Assembly: GCF_023073355.1 (NCBI RefSeq)
Contig: NZ_JADPJI010000002.1
Coordinates: 744,001 to 808,000, forward strand
Reading direction: 5' to 3'
DNA length: 64,000 nt
Source of the DNA: Bradyrhizobium sp. 199
GTDB lineage: Bacteria; Pseudomonadota; Alphaproteobacteria; Rhizobiales; Xanthobacteraceae
Below, one piece after another: positions 59,830-64,000 of this stretch (its first letter is position 1; every line of letters starts with the position of its first letter). The notes beneath the pieces were generated by a model, which was not told the origin of the DNA, did no database searches, and saw only the letters and a list, made by a program, of their open reading frames with translations. Position numbers and translations under genes: made by a program.

Positions 59830-61158
59830 ATGCTTAGCAAATCCATTCACGATATAGCGGCGTCATTTAGCCGCCGCGGCGTTCTCGCTGCGAGCGCCAG
59901 CCTGATGCTCGGCCTGGCTCCATTGACCGGCGCGAAAGCCGCCGACGACACCATCAAGGTCGGCGTGCTGCACTCCCTTTCCGGCACCATGGCCATCAGC
60001 GAAACCACGCTGAAGGACACCATCCTTTTCCTGATCGACCAGCAGAACAAGAAGGGCGGCGTGAACGGCAAGAAGCTTGAGGCCGTCGTCGTCGATCCCG
60101 CCTCCAACTGGCCGCTGTTCGCCGAGAAAGCGCGTGAGCTGATCACCAAGGACAAGGTCTCGGTGGTGTTCGGCTGCTGGACCTCGGTGTCGCGCAAGTC
60201 GGTGCTCCCGGTGTTCAAGGAGCTGAACAGCGTCCTGTTCTATCCCGTGCAGTACGAGGGTGAGGAAAGCGAGCGCAACGTGTTCTACACGGGTGCGGCG
60301 CCGAACCAGCAGGCGATCCCCGCCGTCGACTACCTGATGAAGGAAGAGAAGGTGAAGCGTTGGGTGCTCGCGGGCACCGACTACGTCTATCCACGCACCA
60401 CCAACAAGATTCTGGAAGCCTATCTGAAGTCCAAGGGTGTCGCCCAGGAAGACATCATGATCAATTACACGCCGTTCGGTCACTCCGACTGGCAGACGAT
60501 CGTGGCCGACATCAAGAAGTTCGGCTCGGCCGGCAAGAAGACCGCGGTGGTCTCGACCATCAACGGCGACGCCAACGTTCCTTTCTACAAGGAGCTCGGC
60601 AACCAGGGCATCAAGGCGAAGGACATCCCGGTCGTCGCGTTCTCGGTGGGTGAGGAAGAGCTCGCCGGCATCGACACCAAGCCGCTGGTCGGCCATCTCG
60701 CCGCCTGGAACTACTTCGAGTCGATCAAGACCAAGGACGGATCGAACGAGAAGTTCATCAAGGACTGGCAGGCCTACACCAAGAATCCGAAGCGCGTGAC
60801 CAACGATCCGATGGAAGCGCACGTGATCGGCTTCAACATGTGGGTCAAGGCGGTCGAGAAGGTGAAGTCGACCGATCCGGACAAGGTGATCGACGCGCTT
60901 CCCGGCATCGAAGCCCCGAACCTGACCGGCGGCGTGTCGAAGATGCTGCCGAACCACCACATCACCAAGCCGGTGTTCATCGGCGAGATCAAGGGCAACG
61001 GCCAGTTCGACGTGGTCTGGAAGACCCCCGGCCTCGTCGCGGGCGATGCCTGGTCAAAGGAGCTCGACGGTTCCAAGGACCTGGTCGGCGACTGGGTCGG
61101 CAAGAAGTGCGGCAACTTCAACACCAAATCGAACAAGTGCCTCGGTTCCGGCTCCTGA
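59830..61158 (+). CDS. urtA: Urea ABC transporter substrate-binding protein
   Basis: Periplasmic receptor of 442 aa. A twin-arginine type signal (FSRRGVLAASASLMLGLAPL) ends near AKAAD. The mature protein has the UrtA stretches VGVLHSLSGTMAISETTLKD and VFGCWTSVSRKSVLPVFKEL then NSVLFYPVQYEGEE, which set it apart from Leu/Ile/Val-binding proteins. It captures urea for UrtB-UrtC. It follows a sigma-54 promoter and is separated from urtB by a hairpin. Confidence 0.96.
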   Translation: MLSKSIHDIAASFSRRGVLAASASLMLGLAPLTGAKAADDTIKVGVLHSLSGTMAISETTLKDTILFLIDQQNKKGGVNGKKLEAVVVDPASNWPLFAEKARELITKDKVSVVFGCWTSVSRKSVLPVFKELNSVLFYPVQYEGEESERNVFYTGAAPNQQAIPAVDYLMKEEKVKRWVLAGTDYVYPRTTNKILEAYLKSKGVAQEDIMINYTPFGHSDWQTIVADIKKFGSAGKKTAVVSTINGDANVPFYKELGNQGIKAKDIPVVAFSVGEEELAGIDTKPLVGHLAAWNYFESIKTKDGSNEKFIKDWQAYTKNPKRVTNDPMEAHVIGFNMWVKAVEKVKSTDPDKVIDALPGIEAPNLTGGVSKMLPNHHITKPVFIGEIKGNGQFDVVWKTPGLVAGDAWSKELDGSKDLVGDWVGKKCGNFNTKSNKCLGSGS

Positions 61159-61186
61159 TCCGCATCTGACACTCCATTGCACGATC

Positions 61187-61216
61187 GGAGAAGGCGGCGA
61201 TCCCGCCGCCTTCTCC
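61187..61216 (+). terminator. Intercistronic hairpin between urtA and urtB
   Basis: GGAGAAGGCGGC (61187-61198) and GCCGCCTTCTCC (61205-61216) are a perfect 12-bp stem with a 6-nt loop, 28 nt after the urtA stop. There is no T run, so it is more likely an mRNA stabiliser or attenuator that keeps urtA expression above urtBC than a full terminator. Confidence 0.65.
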
Positions 61217-61241
61217 ACTCATTCCGCCGGGGTCATTCACA

Positions 61242-62849
61242 GTGCTAGCCTATTTGTCCGCGCGCCTCTGCTCGCTTGCGCTCTCGTTGTTGCTGATCGC
61301 GTTCGCGCCGCCGGCCCTCGCCGGTCCGTTCGAGGATGGGGTCGCCAAATTCGCCAATGACGATTATTCCGACACGGAAGAGGCAATCGGCGTAGTGGCG
61401 GGCAGCGGCAATCCACTGGCTTTCCCCATCATCAGCGCGCTCCAGGACGGCCGCCTCATGGCCGACCCCGACAGCAAGAAGGTTTACGTCACCGGCACCG
61501 ACGGCAAGTCGATCGATGCCGCGACCGGTCAGCCGGTGGCCAGCGTTCCCGACAGCGCGAGCGCGGTCCGCCTCAACAACCGCCTGCGCCGCAGTGTCGA
61601 TGCCGCGGTTGGCGGCCTGACGCTCCAATCGCCGGACGTCGGGACGCGGCTTCAGGCGGCGCAGTCCGTCTTCAAGTCGCATGAGGAGACCGCGCTCGAG
61701 GCGGTCGACGCCGCGCTTGCCAAGGAAACCAGCAGATCCGTCAAGACGGCGCTGGGCGAGGCCCGCGCAGCCATTCTGCTGTTCAAGGCGGATGCCTCCG
61801 AGGTCGAGAAGCTCGAGGCGGTCGCGACGCTCAAGGTCCGCGGCGACCAGGAGGTGATGGCGCTGCTCACCGGCCTGGGCGACCAGCCGCCTTCGGTGAC
61901 CAAGGCCGCCGCGAGCGCGATCGGATCGATCCAGTCTTCGCTCGCCATCTGGTCCATGGTTCAGAATGCCTGGTACGGCCTCTCGCTCGGTTCGGTGTTG
62001 CTGCTCGCCGCAATCGGGCTCGCCATCACTTTCGGCGTGATGGGCGTGATCAACATGGCGCATGGCGAAATGGTCATGATCGGGGCCTACACCACTTTCG
62101 TAGTGCAGGAGGTGATCCGCACCCGCTATCCCGGCCTGTTCGACTATTCGCTGCTGATCGCCGTGCCGCTCGCCTTTGTCGTCGCCGGCGCGATCGGCGT
62201 ATTGATCGAGCGCAGCATCATCCGCTTCCTCTACGGCCGTCCGCTGGAGACGCTGCTGGCGACCTGGGGCCTGTCGCTGGTGCTGCAGCAGGCGGTGCGC
62301 ACCATGTTCGGCCCGACCAACCGCGAGGTCGGCAACCCCTCCTGGATGAGCGGCGCGTTCGAGTTCGGCCAGATCACCATCACCTATAACCGGCTCTGGA
62401 TCCTCGTGTTCACGCTCGCCGTGTTCGCGATCCTGCTCGCGATGCTGCGCTACACCGCGCTGGGCCTCGAGATGCGCGCGGTGACGCAGAACCGCCGCAT
62501 GGCGGCCTCGATGGGCATCGCCACCTCGCGCGTCGATGCGCTCACATTTGGACTCGGTTCCGGCATTGCCGGCATCGCCGGGGTGGCGCTGTCGCAGATC
62601 GACAATGTCAGCCCCAATCTTGGCCAGAGCTACGTCATCGACAGTTTCATGGTCGTGGTGTTCGGCGGCGTGGGCAATCTCTGGGGCACGCTGGTCGGCG
62701 CCTTCACGCTCGGCATCGCCAACAAATTCCTGGAGCCGGTCGCCGGCGCGGTGCTCGGCAAGATCGCCATCCTCGTTCTGATCATCCTGTTCATTCAAAA
62801 GCGGCCGCGCGGTCTGTTCGCGCTCAAGGGCCGTGCGGTGGAAGCATGA
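61242..62849 (+). CDS. urtB: Urea ABC transporter permease UrtB
   Basis: Permease of 535 aa. A Sec-type signal (about residues 1-28) and a periplasmic helical region (about 30-235) precede the LivH-like membrane domain, which begins near YGLSLGSVLLLAAIGLAITF and has GVINMAHGEMVMIGAYTTFV and NVSPNLGQSYVIDSFMVVVF. The long N-terminal part is normal for UrtB. The start is a GTG at 61242. Its TGA overlaps the urtC ATG. Confidence 0.95.
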   Translation: MLAYLSARLCSLALSLLLIAFAPPALAGPFEDGVAKFANDDYSDTEEAIGVVAGSGNPLAFPIISALQDGRLMADPDSKKVYVTGTDGKSIDAATGQPVASVPDSASAVRLNNRLRRSVDAAVGGLTLQSPDVGTRLQAAQSVFKSHEETALEAVDAALAKETSRSVKTALGEARAAILLFKADASEVEKLEAVATLKVRGDQEVMALLTGLGDQPPSVTKAAASAIGSIQSSLAIWSMVQNAWYGLSLGSVLLLAAIGLAITFGVMGVINMAHGEMVMIGAYTTFVVQEVIRTRYPGLFDYSLLIAVPLAFVVAGAIGVLIERSIIRFLYGRPLETLLATWGLSLVLQQAVRTMFGPTNREVGNPSWMSGAFEFGQITITYNRLWILVFTLAVFAILLAMLRYTALGLEMRAVTQNRRMAASMGIATSRVDALTFGLGSGIAGIAGVALSQIDNVSPNLGQSYVIDSFMVVVFGGVGNLWGTLVGAFTLGIANKFLEPVAGAVLGKIAILVLIILFIQKRPRGLFALKGRAVEA

Positions 62850-64000
62850 CCCCTCACATGCTGACGCGATCGCTGGATCGCAGCGCGACGATCTTCCTTG
62901 CCGTCGTCGCGGCCTGCGGCATTCTCATCCCGCTCTCCAACCTCCTGTTGCCTGCAGGGTCGTTCCTGCAAGTGCCGACCTATCTCGTCGCGCTGTGGGG
63001 CAAATACGTCTGCTATGCCATCCTCGCGCTCGCGATCGATTTGATTTGGGGCTATTGCGGCATCCTCTCGCTCGGCCACGGCGCGTTCTTCGCGCTCGGC
63101 GGCTACGCCATGGGCATGTATCTGATGCGGCAGATCGGCAGCCGCGGCGTCTACGGCAACCCGATCCTGCCCGACTTCATGGTGTTCCTGAACTATTCGA
63201 AGCTGCCCTGGTACTGGTACGGCTTCGACATGTTCTGGTTCGCCGCGCTGATGGTGCTGGTCGTGCCGGGCCTGCTCGCCTTCTGCTTCGGCTGGCTCGC
63301 GTTCCGCTCCCGTGTCACCGGCGTGTATCTCTCGATCATCACGCAGGCGATGACCTATGCGCTGCTGCTCGCCTTCTTCCGCAACGATTTCGGCTTCGGC
63401 GGCAACAATGGCCTGACCGACTTCAAGGACATCCTCGGCTTCAACGTCCAGGCCGAGGGCACGCGTGCCGCATTGTTCGCGCTGAGTTGCCTCGCGCTGA
63501 TCGTCTGCTTCCTGATCTGCCGCGCCATCGTTTCCTCGAAGCTGGGCAAGGTCTTGATCGCCGTGCGTGACGCGGAATCGCGCACCCGCTTCCTCGGCTA
63601 CCGCGTCGAATCCTACAAGCTGTTCGTGTTCACGGTGTCGGCCTGCATGGCCGGCGTTGCCGGCGCGCTCTACGTGCCCCAGGTCGGCATCATCAATCCA
63701 TCCGAATTCGCGCCGGGCAATTCGATCGAGGCGGTGATCTGGGTCGCGGTCGGCGGCCGCGGCACGCTGGTCGGCGCTGCGCTCGGCGCCGTCGTCGTCA
63801 ACTACGCCAAGACGTTCTTCACCTCCGGCATGCTGGCGCCGTACTGGCTGTTCATGCTCGGCGCATTGTTCATCCTGGTGACGCTGCTGCTGCCGAAGGG
63901 TATCGTCGGCACCTTCAACACCTGGTGGGATTCGTCCAAGGAAAAGCGCAACGCCGCAACCCTGGCGAGCGCTGCGGCCGAAGACGGCGTTATCGAACCC
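62846..64000 (+). CDS. urtC: Urea ABC transporter permease UrtC (3' end cut by window edge)
   Basis: Second permease, LivM-like; 385 codons are visible and no stop occurs before the right edge. DLIWGYCGILSLGHGAFFAL then GGYAMGMYLM and GNNGLTDFKDILGF are UrtC landmarks, and VWVAVGGRGTLVGAALGAVV is close to the end. The ATG overlaps the urtB stop (ATGA). The ATPases urtD and urtE are expected just beyond the window. Confidence 0.95.
   Translation, partial: MTPHMLTRSLDRSATIFLAVVAACGILIPLSNLLLPAGSFLQVPTYLVALWGKYVCYAILALAIDLIWGYCGILSLGHGAFFALGGYAMGMYLMRQIGSRGVYGNPILPDFMVFLNYSKLPWYWYGFDMFWFAALMVLVVPGLLAFCFGWLAFRSRVTGVYLSIITQAMTYALLLAFFRNDFGFGGNNGLTDFKDILGFNVQAEGTRAALFALSCLALIVCFLICRAIVSSKLGKVLIAVRDAESRTRFLGYRVESYKLFVFTVSACMAGVAGALYVPQVGIINPSEFAPGNSIEAVIWVAVGGRGTLVGAALGAVVVNYAKTFFTSGMLAPYWLFMLGALFILVTLLLPKGIVGTFNTWWDSSKEKRNAATLASAAAEDGVIEP

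Noticed and set aside
61242..62849. UrtB as an abnormal fusion because of its long N-terminal region
   Set aside because: An N-terminal periplasmic helical region of this size is normal for UrtB.

Overview
The window looks like chromosomal DNA of a Bradyrhizobium-type alphaproteobacterium. The DNA is GC-rich, a 184-residue membrane-anchored cytochrome c matches B. japonicum CycM in architecture and length, complete Tad/Cpa pilus genes are present, and several families of palindromic intergenic repeats occur. The genus is an inference from gene content; no database search was possible.

Layout. (1) 1-4.3 kb, minus strand: an IclR-type regulator followed by a branched-chain/carboxylate (HAAT family) ABC transporter livG-livF-livH-livM, with livM cut by the window edge. 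(2) 4.4-11.8 kb, plus strand, divergent: a beta-oxidation operon (fused enoyl-CoA hydratase/3-hydroxyacyl-CoA dehydrogenase, acyl-CoA ligase, two acyl-CoA dehydrogenases, SDR) that resembles the pim dicarboxylate operon of Rhodopseudomonas but has no thiolase. A perfect 19-bp palindrome lies in the divergent promoter. (3) 11.8-14.0 kb: MBOAT acyltransferase plus SGNH-like partner, then a DUF559 endonuclease-like gene broken by one amber codon. (4) 15-22.5 kb: glycerol kinase, an exported penicillin-acylase-family enzyme, a GNAT, a small secreted protein, threonine dehydratase divergent from an ArsR-like regulator, and a GST. (5) 22.7-27.5 kb: metF-metH. (6) 27.9-31.4 kb: LLM oxidoreductase, pheA, kdsB, cycM. 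(7) 31.6-41.6 kb: two tandem peptide-binding proteins and YejB-YejE-YejF, facing an NlpC/P60 peptidase and an M17 aminopeptidase. Together these look like a muropeptide import and breakdown module. (8) 41.8-43.8 kb: a small membrane protein and an orphan metallophosphoesterase. (9) 43.9-56.9 kb: the Tad pilus locus (tadD; flp pilin, cpaA-F, tadB, tadC; a stand-alone CpaC N-terminal-domain protein; two TadE/TadG-like pseudopilins) around a fatty acid hydroxylase. Five CtrA-like boxes sit upstream of its transcription units. (10) 57.0-59.3 kb: a cold/RNA trio, DEAD-box helicase, IF-1 with a basic tail, and a cold-shock protein. (11) 59.7-64 kb: urea transporter urtA-urtB-urtC (urtC cut by the edge) behind a consensus sigma-54 promoter, indicating nitrogen control.

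No tRNA, rRNA, insertion sequence, CRISPR array or prophage was seen. Most of the window is ordinary core genome. The observations most worth following are the Yej/NlpC/M17 grouping, the CtrA-like boxes across the pilus genes, two very small or truncated pilus-associated proteins, the broken DUF559 gene, and the sigma-54 promoter with the hairpin between urtA and urtB.
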